Both the position numbers and the translations under genes were made by a program. Positions 45,900-57,346 of a stretch of 64,000 nt of DNA are shown one piece after another (the first letter of the stretch is position 1; each line of letters starts with the position of its first letter). The notes under the pieces are model-generated. The model searched no databases. It was not told where the DNA came from and saw only the letters and a program-made list of their open reading frames with translations. Source of the stretch: Isoetes taiwanensis (lineage: Eukaryota > Streptophyta > Lycopodiopsida > Isoetales > Isoetaceae); assembly GCA_021234155.1 (NCBI GenBank), contig JAJEKV010000014.1:6465563-6529562 (forward strand), written 5' to 3'.

Positions 45900-48004
45900 G
45901 GGGAACTTTTCGTATCTACAATTGAGATTGATGAGTTAACACGTAAATGAATATACAAAGTTTAGTAAAAACAATTGCATTCTACATTCACTGTGGTCCA
46001 AATGGATTCCATGTGCACGTGTCCGTTGTTTTAATATAGGGTCGATGCGATAAAGATTGTAGAGAAGTACTACATGCCATTTATATGCCAAAGTCTCACT
46101 TCTACATGTCTAATTTGCTCAGCTTTTGAATAGTCGATTTGTCCATTCCATCGAATACCACCTATCTATACCCATTGTCTTTATGCCTGGCAATGCGGGG
46201 CTTCCATTACTAGAGACGGCTTGAAAAAAAAAATCTAATAAAATGACGTCCTGAACACGAGCGTCTTGTTGATCTTCCTCTCTTGTGCTTTGCAAGCTTA
46301 AGCAAAGCCATATAAGATCTCAGAGCATAGCCGCCATTGCCAGCTTCGGCAGTATATAGCCTACCTTTCGCTTTGGTAGCAAAGCCTGAGATTCTTCGGC
46401 GGCTTGCAATTATTTAGCGGTTACATAAAGGTATGTTTCTGATATCAATGATTTTTCCATGATATCAAAGATTTTTCCATGGCTTTCTGATTCTTCAGCG
46501 TCTATATAACTCCGATTATATCCCAATACGATAGAGGAATGATAATCTCTATTCTTGGATTTTCCAATGAAAATTTAAAAATTGGAAGCTCTTACACATG
46601 TTTGACGTTTTCTCCAAGACTTCCGTTGGAAAAAAATAGATAACGGGTAATAAAAACAAGGGAAAAAAATTGTGGAAGACATAGCATTCTAGCAAGTTCT
46701 ATTCTCCATGATCAGAGACTCTGTGGTATTCCGGTGATAAGCACAGTTAGTATGCCTTTGTTATAGTTTACGCTAAAAACGTATCTCATTCTGGTGATCC
46801 TTTGCATGCTCTAGTTCTGATATGATGCTTGGTTTCCAGTAGCGTTACGAAGAAAAAAAAAACAAAAAAAGAAAAAGTATGGAGGCAGCTTCGTCTCGAA
46901 GTCAACTGTCACGCTTTCTGTGATAAGTCGGAAACCAGGGCTATGGATTTCGTTCCCAGCTCTATATCCTTCAACATTATAGGTTTATTTAAAAGCCAGA
47001 TGGTTATGGTCGGATATCAATTGAAACATCTAATGGGGTTATTTTTCTCTTTAGACTTTGGCTATGGTTTATTCCGGTCAGCCAACACCCCAAACACGGC
47101 ACCAAAAGATGCTCTAGGGCTCTATAATTCCATTCTGCAGGATTACTCTGTGGTCTACATAATGCTTTCTTATCTGTTGTGAAATATTTTTGGTGTAGTT
47201 TTTAACGGTCATGCATAATCGAGTTAGGGCATGGATCATCTACACTCAGAATGATAGATGCCTGCGACCAGTGTCTTCCTTTAGATTTGCAGAGATATTT
47301 TAGATCCGATTTTGGTGTCAGATATCTCGAGGTGGCCATAACAGGCATCAACGTTGTGGCTTGGTGCTGAAACGTCTGCTAGTTGAAGCATTCATTGAGC
47401 TACAGGTCGTGTTTATGATCAATGATTATTTTGAATGCTAGACAAGAAGTGCAAAGATCAAGATCAAAAGCAAAAAATAGAGTTGTGAGCTGCTAATCTC
47501 AGGTTAGAAGAATGGTGTATTTTCAATATGGAAAAATAATTGTGCTGGCTGAGAATAATAGATTTGCATGGAAATAATAAATGCAGATCTTCATCATTTT
47601 TTATGTAAATGCTTAGTGAAATAAATGGGCTGAGATGTTTACATGCACAGATGCTTGTGTACTGTTCTGCAATCTTGAGTGAAATAAATGGATTGAGATG
47701 TTTACATGCACATATGCCTGTGCACTGTTCTGCTACCTTGGTTGTGTAGCAGAATTCACAAGAAGTAACTTGATTAATTTTAATGGAGGAATTTGATGAG
47801 GATTGAGATTTTTTTTAATAAGGCTTGCTACTCCTGTTTATGCATTCATATGCTATGTCTAGAAGGCAAGTAATTAGGCTCTCATACTTGTTGCTTCAGA
47901 CTTCTACATGTTCTTATCTAAACATATATAAACATAGGGATTTGCCATAGCTGTCATTGTTGGTTCTCTCTACATCTTCAGAAACAACCTGAGCAGATGA
48001 GCAA
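45900..48004. other. No recognisable gene
   Basis: AT-rich sequence. A 117-codon plus-strand frame at 46,829-47,182 starts in a Lys-rich simple stretch and has no domain. A tandem duplication at 47.6-47.75 kb is listed separately. Confidence 0.35.
47615..47742. repeat. Tandem duplication, ~62-68-bp units
   Basis: AGTGAAATAAATGG-TGAGATGTTTACATGCACA-ATGC-TGTG-ACTGTTCTGC occurs twice in succession, at about 47,615-47,675 and 47,679-47,742. The two units show few differences. Confidence 0.8.
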
Positions 48005-48765
48005 ATATGTAGCAAAATAACAAGGGTTCTAGGGGGGGATTTGACATGGATGTAAAAATAACAATTCCTGAAACCATAGACCATATATCCCTAAAACAAT
48101 TAAATGGTTGTTATAAAAAATAACATAGATTCAAGATAAAAAATAATCACATTAGCTCACTGGTTACATTGGTTAAAATAGTCTTATTAGGAATTGAGTT
48201 ATTTTGGTAGAGATTCAAGCCCCCGTATTTCATATTCTAAAATCTCAGGCAAAGCCGTATAGAGGTTCGATATTCCCTCAAAACCTTAGGCGAAATCGTA
48301 TTTCATATTTCAAAATCATAGGTACCTCCAATCATAAATGGCTATAAGCGAAACGAGAGGTGCCCAGAGGCTCCAACATACGATCTGGGCCGTAGGATCG
48401 ACGAATCCGACGATTGTGGTAGTCCAGGGTGCACCTCGTTTAGATTATGCAGCAAAATAGCAAGGGTTCAATCATAAATGACTATAAGCGAAACGAGAGG
48501 TGCCCAGAGGCTCCAACATATCTGGGTTGTAAGATCGACGAATCCGACGACTGTGGTAGTCTAGGGTGCACCTCGTTTAGAATATGTAGCAAAATAATAA
48601 GGGGTTCCAGGGGGATTTGATATGGATGTAAAAATAACAATTCCTGAAACCATAGACCATATATCCCGAAAACAATTAAATGGTTGTTATAAAAAAAAAA
48701 AAACATAGATTCAATATAAAAAATAATCACATTAGCTCACTGGTTATATTGGTCACATGTCAATC
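48005..48765. repeat. Nested direct duplications with pol III-like boxes
   Basis: A ~180-bp block at about 48,010-48,180 (AGCAAAATAA-AAGGG through AATAATCACATTAGCTCACTGG) recurs at about 48,588-48,755. Between them a ~120-145-bp unit (TCATAAATG-CTATAAGCGAAACG to GGTGCACCTCGTTTAGA) occurs twice in tandem, from about 48,331 and 48,472. The unit itself begins GCGAAACGAGAGGTGCCC and ends with a near-complement GGGTGCACCTCGTTTAG. The first block also holds TTAGCTCACTGGTTA (48,152-48,166) and GATTCAAGCCCC (48,212-48,223), spaced like A and B boxes of a tRNA-related SINE. No protein is encoded. Confidence 0.8.
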
Positions 48766-51150
48766 GTCGCTTACATAGCTTTGTTACCTCTAACCATTCT
48801 GTGAAGGTCAACTTTCTATGGCTGATAACTATCTTCCTGATCATGTGAACAAGTTAGCATTAGCATGAAGGTCTATTTGTTATGCCTTATTGCCCAAGTT
48901 TTAGAGAGGCTATTTATCTGTTCTTTTGCTGAGGTCTTCAGATTATACAAGAAAAGGTAGCTTGGGGCAATTACAACTTATCAAATAGATTGCAAGAAAT
49001 CAAACAGAGTGCAAGAAGATTTTGAAGCAATGATTGACTTTGTCATCAGGAGGGAGGTCCAAAGGGATGAGATGCCCCATTTCCTTCATTTCACTTCATA
49101 TAACATGTTTCGGAAACTTGGAATTGTATTTTGTATTACTGAACGATAACACCATGATTAATGACAACTCTAGATAGTGCAAGAATTGTTGGGCATCTTA
49201 GCAAGAACTAACCTTTCTACTTGTGTTATAACAGAACGTTGGAATTTGCTAATGATGGCACAAGTGCCTCCCACAACATGCATGTGCTAAAAAAACCCAG
49301 ACTATAGTCCATTATTTTCCCATTAGCATGTAAGTGAACATTCATTTACTAAGTAAAGTTCTCCATTTCTTGCCATTGCCCTTTTTTGGATCATGTTTAA
49401 AAGCGGTCTCATTAGACCCATTGCTCGATGACACCAACAGGTTAAAATCATGCATAATATAATATTCATATGTATTTTGATGTATGCAAAAGTACGCAGT
49501 ACCTTTTGCATGCAAACATTATGTATATAATATCGTCTTCAATAATTCTAGGCAAATTAATTATTGTAGAAATTTAGATTTGTGCCTTGCATGTTCATGA
49601 ACATCTTTTGGACCATTCCAAAATAGACAATCCAACAAATGACATCTTCAAACAAATTGTAAAAGATCAAATTGCCCAACATTTTTTAGACTTTTGTAAA
49701 AGTAACCAATTAGCATTGTGTTAGCTTGGTCAACGCATGCAAGGCAAACTGAAGACCAAGAGCTAACGACAAGAACCAAAGCAAATCTCAACGTATATGA
49801 GACAGGCTAAGCCTCACTTTACCTGCATCATACATCACCAACATAATCATTCCATCGTAATTTCTTGCACCAATTCATATCATAAACTTAACTTCATTTG
49901 AGATTAGAGAAATTGAGATAACAGATGAGAGAATCACATAATCATACTCAAAATATCATACTTCAACATAATATTATTCAACTGATCAAGAAAGATACTT
50001 ACAACTTCAAAAGCTTTGCCCAGATGTCATCTTCCAAAATTGGGCCTCCCTTCTACACAAATTCTTATACAAAATTGCACTTGATCCTAGCCACCAAATC
50101 TGGGCAAATCTCAACCTTAGATCCAAATTCTAACTACCATAAGTTCACTAGATCTTGCCATTTCAACATCAAATCTAGGCCATCTACTTGCAACTACCAT
50201 ACTCCTCTAGATTCATGACACATCATTAACTTATCAACCATTGAAAATATTTCTTAAGGACTTTAATACTCCTTCAAGTCCATAGGCTCCACTTCAGTAC
50301 ATCATAAACGCTTCCTTCACAATATTTGCACATTTTTTACATTTTCTCCACATTACACCCATATTGAGCTACATATCCGTGCGCCCAAAAAGGGTATGAA
50401 AATGCGCCAGCATTTGCCATTTGACTTGATCGATTTATCTCCATGTGTGATATTTCATATGCCTTCTTCAGCTGTAATACCATTTCGGATTTTGGTCTTC
50501 CAAGGATGATTTCGGCCTTGATATCAGCAGCTAGCAGTTTGCCATTTGATCTTGAACCGAGATGTCAAAGATTTTGATGTATTTGGAAGCCTGTTCCATC
50601 TCTAAATTAGGTCTTGAGATGATTTCGGATTTTAGGTTCTACAAAAACAATTTCGGCTCCAGATATTTTTCATAGTATCGCCTTTTATTCTATCCATGTG
50701 ATTGTATTTAGCATCAAGACTCTAATCTATCTGAACCCATTTGCTGCATCGGCAAGTTCTGAAAGGGTTTTCAATGGATCTTTGAATATTTTGGCAAGCA
50801 CATGGCCTTCAGCAGATATTCTGGCCTTTAGCAGGTGGCCCATTTTGTGCCTTACACATGAACCGACACATTTCTTCGGTTGGTTTCATGCTCTAAAAGC
50901 AAGATCGAAATCCTTTGCAACATCGGTCTGTCTTGAAAAGAACCAGATTTGTTATTCTTGCAACATGCTCCAAGCTTGATTCGTGTCACTTTGACTAATG
51001 ATACATTTGGATACGGGAGGTTTTCAAGTTTTCTGTGAACTCCTCTTTGTAGACCTGAAGTCTTTCCAAAAGCAACAAGCTTATGGTTATTCCAAGCTTC
51101 AACACAGGTCTGAAGAATCTTTTGCTTTTTATATAAGCTTAAATCATCAT
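48766..51150. other. No recognisable gene
   Basis: AT-rich sequence with short frames only (up to 97 codons at 49,925-50,218, low complexity Asn/Ile/Ser composition). The segment 50,400-50,680 repeats short phrases such as GATTTCGG several times but has no coherent unit. I see no transposon ends. Confidence 0.35.
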
Positions 51151-51233
51151 GGGCGATGGGCGGGTGGGCAGGTGGGCGATGATCGGGTGGGTATGGGCGA
51201 TGGGCGGGTGATCGGGTGGGTATGGGCGATCGA
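51151..51233. repeat. G-rich minisatellite with G-quadruplex potential
   Basis: Irregular 21-29-bp units built from GGGCGATG, GGGCGGGTG and ATCGGGTGGGTAT. Many runs of three or more G lie on the plus strand within 83 bases, unlike the AT-rich flanks, so a G-quadruplex is plausible. Confidence 0.85.
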
Positions 51234-52021
51234 TAGCGATACCAGGTAAGTACATCTCTATATGTAAAATAGTGTAGATTAGAAATACAATAAATGTGTT
51301 CGGGTTTGGAGTGAGTAGCCGATTGTCTGTGTATGAATATACCATCTGGGTATTGTATCAAGACAAACTGTTGACACAAAATAATAGAATAGATTAAATA
51401 CGGTACTATCATAATCCGGCATGATTGGATTATATGAAGATGGTGGAAGCCCGCATGAAGGGAAACATCAGAGAAAGGAACTCGGGATTCCGGCACTCGG
51501 CGATTTTAAATTAGAGATCCGTTGGAAAAAAAAGGGGGGTGCATAACATAACATAATATAATATAATATAATCGGATTTAAAATTACTTGAATAGCGAAA
51601 AGGGAGGGGATACGTGGCAAATCGGGAGAGACTCGTGAAAAAAAAAATGTAGGGAATTAGCACGTATGACTGGTCCGACGTGTCGTCATAATCATTAGGC
51701 CTACGAAAAGGGTAATAATGAAAATATAGAGAAGGGGAGGATAATGTACGGGTGTCAGTGCAGCAGATAGTGGACAGGTGGCGGATATACGCGTACGAAA
51801 ATCCGAAAACAGGATAAGACAAGACCAGCATTTAAGACAGACGGGGGGCGTAATAAAGAAGCGGGAATTTAGATAGATTTTCGTAACCCTAAAGGTTATA
51901 GCACAGTGATAACGAGGAGAAGACGAAGTGTGAAGCTCCGCCTTCAAGATTTCACGACCTCTTGAGTTCAAGCTTAGCAGGGAAGCGTCAGCCCAATTCC
52001 GGCTCAACTCAGAATCAGGAA
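51234..52021. other. Upstream region of the zinc-finger gene, no gene seen
   Basis: No convincing frame. A short ATATA-type repeat (AATATAATATAATATAAT) lies at about 51,553-51,573. Leader or promoter sequence of the following gene may begin around 51,850, but no TATA box stands out. Confidence 0.35.
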
Positions 52022-52606
52022 ATGGATAAAGGGAAGAAAGTTGCCGTCGACAGTGATGGTTAAAGGTAGAATGTCAAGAAGCGCCCAAGATCTGAGGTTC
52101 CGGGCAATCTCACAGTGCCTTGGAACCCTGATCTCGAAGATCTTAACCCATGGTGTATTTGTGAGCCAGATTGTATGTGTTTAGGCCGAGATCTGTCAAC
52201 ATGCATAAGTTGTGGACGAGTTCACTGCCTATTTTGTGATCGCATTCACCATGCGCAATCAATGCGGGATCATGGCTATAATCTCGGGCTGCTAGGAGTG
52301 CTCGAAGTCTTAGGAGACAAGAATGATTCAGTCCGGCGCCAGGACATGGACAGGACGATGCAATGCTTCAATCAACTCCAGATACATGCAGCAATTCAGA
52401 AGTCTTCCAGCTACCAACATAATCTTATGATATGTTATTTTGGCAAAGTATGCATATATTGTTGCGAGAAAAATCCAGTCGATTTTATGTGCCGAGCTTT
52501 TAGGGGAAGGAATTTGGAAAAGGTCAAGAAGATAGAAGAGCTGTCTGCAGAAAAAAGCAAAAAAAGTAAATCTCCGGGAGTAAGAAACAAGGAAAGGATG
52601 GGATGA
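52022..52606 (+). pseudogene. Cys/His-rich zinc-finger protein (PLATZ/B-box-like), two early stops
   Basis: ATG at 52,022 gives MDKGKKVAVDSDG, then TAA and TAG one codon apart (52,061 and 52,067). The same frame then stays open to 52,606: VKKRPRSEVPGNLTVPWNP, WCICEPDCMC, CISCGRVHCLFCDRIHHAQS, MRDHGYNLGLLGVLE, later KVCIYCCEKNPVDFMC and a Lys/Ser-rich tail. The C-x2-C ... C-x2-C ... HH ... H spacing followed by a second Cys cluster recalls PLATZ proteins (plant AT-rich-sequence and zinc-binding), but the match is loose. A generic B-box or another zinc finger is possible. A transcription-related nuclear role is inference. Without the two stops the protein would have about 194 residues, in the usual PLATZ range. 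Confidence 0.5.
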
Positions 52607-53180
52607 AGGGCAAGAACGGAGGGGCTTGAAGGGGTTAAATGCTTTGATTTTATTTTATTTTGTTCTCTTCTGTTTTTCTGTTCGTCTTTTATATCAACCT
52701 TTTTTCGGCTTCACCAGTGATGTTCTGGCAACTGCCAAAGATAAGTAATCCGTATCAGCTCATGGCTGAATACAAAATGTTTAGGTGATGCGAGTAAATC
52801 CATGCAGAAAAGGAACAAACTATGTTTTGAGAAATAGTCGTGCTTAAGGATGGCTGAATACGCCAGAATATGTTTCTGTGGAAAACCACTTTTTGAATAC
52901 AAAGTTAGAATGATGTATGAAATACAACTCCTCTATGTATCGCAGATCGACAGTTCTTAGCGTGAATTACTTTCCCTTTAAAGTAAAGCATTATATTCCT
53001 TATCTATGTCTCTTAGATCACTCTAGACGGAATGTATTCAATTAGTAATGTAACTGTAGATTTCTCCACACCTTTCTGTGATGACTCTACAAAACTGTAT
53101 AGGATGGTATACGAGAATACGAGGAAATGACTCTAAACGTAAATATGGGACACTATACCCACCCCTAAGTATAGGGATAG
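52607..53180. other. Downstream of the zinc-finger gene, no gene seen
   Basis: A T-rich stretch follows the stop codon (TTTTATTTTATTTTGTTCTC), consistent with a plant 3' untranslated region. Nothing else is recognised before the LINE tail. Confidence 0.35.
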
Positions 53181-53274
53181 TTTTTTTTTTTTTTTTGAAG
53201 AACTGTGTCATCAATATATTAAAAGAATGGTAATGTTACAAAGCAAGTGAGGAGGAAGGAGAACTGCCCCAAAG
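53181..53274 (-). mobile_element. LINE 3' tail fragment
   Basis: A 16-base T run on plus (poly(A) on minus) is followed by GAAGAACTGTGTCATCAATA and continues with close similarity to 19,815-19,898 up to GCCCCAAAG. It is a second, even shorter copy of the same LINE family as at 19.8 kb. A target-site duplication is not obvious. Confidence 0.75.
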
Positions 53275-53879
53275 ATTTCCATGAACTATCTTTTACATGA
53301 TTCTATTTTTCGTAAGATGTACAAATTGGGCGACTAACAAACTGCTACAAGTTAACAAATGGTAAGTTCTCTTCGTGCACAGTTAGTTATACAGTATGTG
53401 TATCCACCCAAATACAGGGAAAAATGACAGCAGACACGGCAGTAAAGATATTAGTTAAACAAGATAGCAACCACAGAACACATGAACAGATACGCAGGAG
53501 CAAGGAATAGTTGTAGTACACAGAGGCAGTAGGAAATAGAGAAGGCAGATATTCATAACAGCAGGCAGACTGGGGAAAGACAAATAAACAGGTGGAAATA
53601 GGTGGATATAGAAGAGCATGTATCGAGACCAGCAGGCTTAATAAACAGGTGGGCCTCACAGAGTCAACGTTAAACGAAAAGAGGACAAAGGTGGTGGACT
53701 CGGGATGAACTCAAAACTCAAAATTGACGGGAGAAAAGGTAAACAGAAGGCAGCCGAAAACAACGACGTGTAAGGCCGACATACAGACAAAATGCAGATG
53801 GAAATGAACAGATACACGGACGACAAAAAGGTGAAGAACGGACAATGAAAGCACATGGGAGAGAGGCAAATCATAGGAA

Positions 53880-54290
53880 CAAGAGTGGACAGCATAAAGT
53901 GCGGAACAGAGAGTTCCAACCTCCGCCGCACGCCAGTATAGCGAGGGCTAGACCCACCAACTGGTAAACTGGACCACTACAAATCTAAAAAAGGTAAATA
54001 TACAAGGTCGCAAGACCATAAGAGTAAAAGGTGGACAGAATAAGATACGGGACAGAGAGGCCCAGCCTCCGCCGTACACGAGGATAGCGAGGGCTAGACC
54101 CACCAACTGGTAAATCTGGACCACTATAAACTCAAAACAAGTGCAAAATGCACAAATTGCGAAATGCGAAAACGTAAGAGTAAAAAGCGGACGGAACAAG
54201 TTACGGGACGGAGAGGGTCAGCCTCCGCCGTACACCAGGATAGCGAGGGCTAGACCCACCAACTGATAATTCTGAATAGGTTGGTTGAAT
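53880..54290 (+). repeat. Three tandem 5'-UTR monomers of the LINE
   Basis: Landmark GCGAGGGCTAGACCCACCAA occurs at 53,941, 54,087 and 54,243 (periods 146 and 156). Each is preceded by CCTCCGCCG and by a GTGGACAG-like block with GGGACRGAGAG. The last monomer is incomplete. Repeated 5' monomers act as promoters in mouse L1; that role here is inference. Confidence 0.92.
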
Positions 54291-54509
54291 TAGAAAAAGG
54301 AAATGTTCAATTGAATGCATGTGAACCATTTGATAAAATAAAACCGCATATCACAGAGTATGAGGAACATAATAGAATTAGGCATGACGTTAGGCTAATA
54401 GGGTAGCAGAGAAACCTAACGAGGACACGTACCAAGTGACTGCAGAGGTGATAGAGGTGGTCTTCAAAGAGCACCGGAGCATCATCGTCAAAGCCGTACG
54501 ATCGGGTCA

Positions 54510-55064
54510 ATGGAGGGGGAGGGCGAGGCACATAAACTTGACGCTCAGAGACCGGCCAGCCAAAGAGAGGGTGTTGCACACAGGATCCAGGCTGAGAAAC
54601 GGGATCAAGGTACAGGAACCTCTAACAGTCATGCAACGACAGGGGCTACACCGGGAGCTGGCCAAGGCCAGAGAACTGAACCAGGCAGGGATACAGGGGG
54701 GGTAAAAAATGGCAAGGTGTTTCTGCACAAAAGAGTGCGAGAATTGACAGGAACGGGGTAGGACCAGAGATCGGGAGTCCAGGAACCAGGGAGATCGACG
54801 GATGTGGAGAAGGAGAATATCAACCCACTGGGGGTCCTTGCACAAGAGCACCAGAACACGGTAATGGCAGCATTAGCCCCCGACACGAGTCAGTACAGAG
54901 GGGAAGAAAGAGGGGGAAAAGGGGTCGGAGTAGACCGAATAGCACAAGCCGGGAACATGGATCCAACCCCGACCATGAAGACAAGAGGGAGACCGAGAAG
55001 ATTGGAAAATGGAGCAGAACACACGGAGACCCCGAGGGAGCAAGCTCGAGGAAAGAGACGCTGA
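54510..55064 (+). pseudogene. LINE ORF1 with AT-hook, one internal stop
   Basis: One frame runs from ATG 54,510 (MEGEGEAHKLDAQRPASQRE) to TGA 55,062-55,064, with a single TAG at about 54,759-54,761. The product is 184 codons, hydrophilic and rich in Glu, Gly, Arg and Gln. Near the C terminus TMKTRGRPRRLE contains the GRP core of an AT-hook, which binds the minor groove of AT-rich DNA. There is no CCHC knuckle of the plant L1 type. In intact LINEs ORF1 packages the RNA and may guide it to chromatin. It ends exactly where the ORF2 endonuclease begins in another frame, so overlap or re-initiation is likely. The start is uncertain: a frame at 54,436 in another phase could also be used. Confidence 0.65.
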
Positions 55065-56050
55065 AGATATGGTACTGGAACTGTACTGGGTACCCTTGGG
55101 ATGATGGGGAGAGGCTGGAAGGAGCACACTGTTGTGATATAATATGTCTAGTGGAGATGTGGGAGCACAACATAAAACGACTGCCAGAGGAGGAAGGGTA
55201 CCAGCTATTCACATGCTGGAAGGACAAAGATTTCAAGAGTGGAAGAGGAAGTGCGGGATTAGCTTGTTATGTCAAAGAAAATGTAGTAAAAAGTGCATGT
55301 ATTTTGCAATCAGATGTCAATAAGAGATACATGATTTTGAATATACAACTACAGAACAAGATGGAGTTAATTCTGATTTTAGCATATTATCCACCAAGCA
55401 GTGATAAACTAGAACTATTAGAATTGGGGGAGACTATGATGAAATGGAAGGAACAGGGACCAATGATATTAATAGGTGATCTGAACGCCAGAACGGGGCA
55501 GGAACAGGCACAAATCATGAGCGTGGAAGACACAAATGGGCAATGGACTAGCACGACAAGATCAGAGGAATGGGATAGACATACAGAAGACAGAGCAGAA
55601 GTCAATGCCATAGGGGAGCTACTACTCGAGATATGTTCGACCACAGGGGTCACTATAGCCAATGGAGTACAGAGGTGGGAAGGGTTAGGGAAGTACACGA
55701 GCCAGAATGCACACGGGAGAAGTATAGTGGATTATGTGATAATGAACGACACTGCAATGGAAATATTATCGGGATTCATGCTCCTAGAATGGTCGATCGG
55801 GAAAAGAGAGAGACATACACCCATACAGTTGACACTTACGGGGAATGAACACACCCCGAGTGACAGACAACAAGAAACAGAAGAAATTAACGGGAAACTG
55901 AAAATGCAGTTTCAAGAGAAGCATGTAGATGTATTTGTACAGTATATCAAAGAAGAAATGGGAAAATGGAATTGGGGGGCACACAGGGCAGACGAAAATG
56001 GGGACATGCTTAATGATATAACAGTGAAAGTAGCAACGGAAGTTTTCTGA
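55063..56050 (+). pseudogene. LINE ORF2: apurinic-like endonuclease domain
   Basis: The frame opens at LKIWYWNCTGYPWDD (catalytic-type Asn in WNC.G), then IICLVEMWEHN with the Glu of the (E)xW motif, GRGSAGLACYVKEN, ILIGDLNARTG (Asp/Asn pair), the partial AIGELLLEICSTTGVTIANG, SIVDYVIMND (the SDH/VDY block) and ERHTPIQLTL with the terminal His. All main catalytic positions of the exonuclease-endonuclease-phosphatase fold are visible. It nicks target DNA for target-primed reverse transcription. The frame stops at 56,050 and RT resumes in another frame, so this copy is frameshifted. Confidence 0.88.
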
Positions 56051-56175
56051 AAGAGAAGAAGAAAAAGGGGGAAGGACGCATTCAAGGCCTCGAGTTGGTA
56101 CGACAACGAGTGTAGAGAACAGAAAAGAAAGGTCAGAGAGCAAGAGGGAGAGAGGCATATCAAACCGAGAAAACG

Positions 56176-57346
56176 GTGTATTTGAAGATGCTGAAGGCAA
56201 AGAGAAGTAAAAACTTGGTACAGCACCAGTGGGGACTGGCTAAACTTCTGAAAAAACAACCCCGGCAATTCTGGAAAGGATTTAAAGGGAAAGGACAAGG
56301 GAATCAGAAAAATGGTAGCACGCAAGACGATATTGGGGCAGACGGATGGGAGAGATACCTGGAAAAACTGTACAAGACCGGAGCATCTCCAGCACCAATA
56401 CCAGAGCTACAAGGAATGGACAAACCGTGTTTTAGCACACAGGAAGTGATGATGGCACTAAATAGAATGGCCAATAACAAAGCCCCAAACCTGTATGGGT
56501 TAACTGTGGAATTATTAAAATGTGCAGATACAGCAATAGGCAAACAGGTGACAGACATATTCAACGGCATCATACACACAGGACTCCCAGCCAGATGGGC
56601 GTATAACAGAGTGATACCCCTACACAAGGGAGGGAGCAGACAGGAACCTGGAAATTACAGAACCATAATGGTGAGTTCCATTTTTGCAAAATGGTTTGGA
56701 AAAGTTCTAGACAATAAGCTGAAGCAATGGGCAGAAGGAGGGAACCGGAGAGCACAGGGACAGGCAGGGTTCAGGCCGGAACACTCAACCACGGATCACC
56801 TAGTGACCCTCAGGATACTGGTAGAACAGAATAGAAACCAGGGGAAGAAAGTAATATGCTGCTTCGTGGACTTTAGGAAAGCTTTTGACACAGTTCCGAG
56901 GGAAAACTAATACAAAGGCTTATAGATATGCAGGCACCAAGGATATGATAGGGGCAATTGCCAGATTGTACTATAATGTATATGCGAAAATGGAAGAAGA
57001 AGGGAAAGCAATAGATTGCGATACGGGAGTCAAGCAGGGATGCCCACTATCCTCCACACTGTTCGGAATATACATAGATGCATTACAGGATTTCATAGCA
57101 GAACAGCAAGGGGACAGAGATGCTCCCATACTAGGGGACACCAAAGTACCCATCATGTTATATGCAGATGACCTGAGCATGATGGCCACAAAAAACAAGG
57201 GAATGCACAGGTTACTGAAACTGTTGGAAAGCTTCTGCGAAAAGACAGGATTGACAGTTAATCTTGCGAAAACCAAAATAGTCTTTTTCGGCCACAGGAA
57301 TAGACACAAACCGTTCAGATATTTGGGAATGGAGTCAGAAGAATAA
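56176..57346 (+). pseudogene. LINE ORF2: reverse transcriptase
   Basis: Two open blocks, 56,176-56,910 and 56,885-57,346, are joined by one frameshift near 56,905. Motifs in order: EVMMALNRMANNKAPNLYGL (motif 0), VIPLHKGGSRQEPGNYRTI (1-2), QAGFRPEHSTTDHLVTLRIL (2a), CCFVDFRKAFDTVPRE (A, catalytic Asp), GVKQGCPLSSTLFGIYID (B), MLYADDLSMMA (C, catalytic Asp pair) and KTGLTVNLAKTKIVFFG (D). This is a full LINE-type RT palm and fingers. The LFGIYIDAL variant of motif B is not typical of plant L1. Confidence 0.92.

Noticed and set aside
48152-48223. Intact tRNA gene from the A-like and B-like boxes
   Set aside because: The boxes are present but no cloverleaf with paired acceptor arms can be drawn. 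It is kept only as a possible SINE.
50852-51496. 214-codon minus-strand frame
   Set aside because: It runs through the G-rich minisatellite, giving a His/Pro repeat, and has no recognisable domain or splice context.
52115-52117. GTG as a start codon for the zinc-finger protein
   Set aside because: Plant nuclear genes rarely start at GTG. The frame is open upstream to TAG at 52,067 and an ATG exists at 52,022, so a lesion or intron is likelier.
53656-54199. Minus-strand Phe/Ser-rich frames resembling membrane proteins
   Set aside because: They are complements of the purine-rich LINE 5' monomers; the hydrophobic look comes from base composition.
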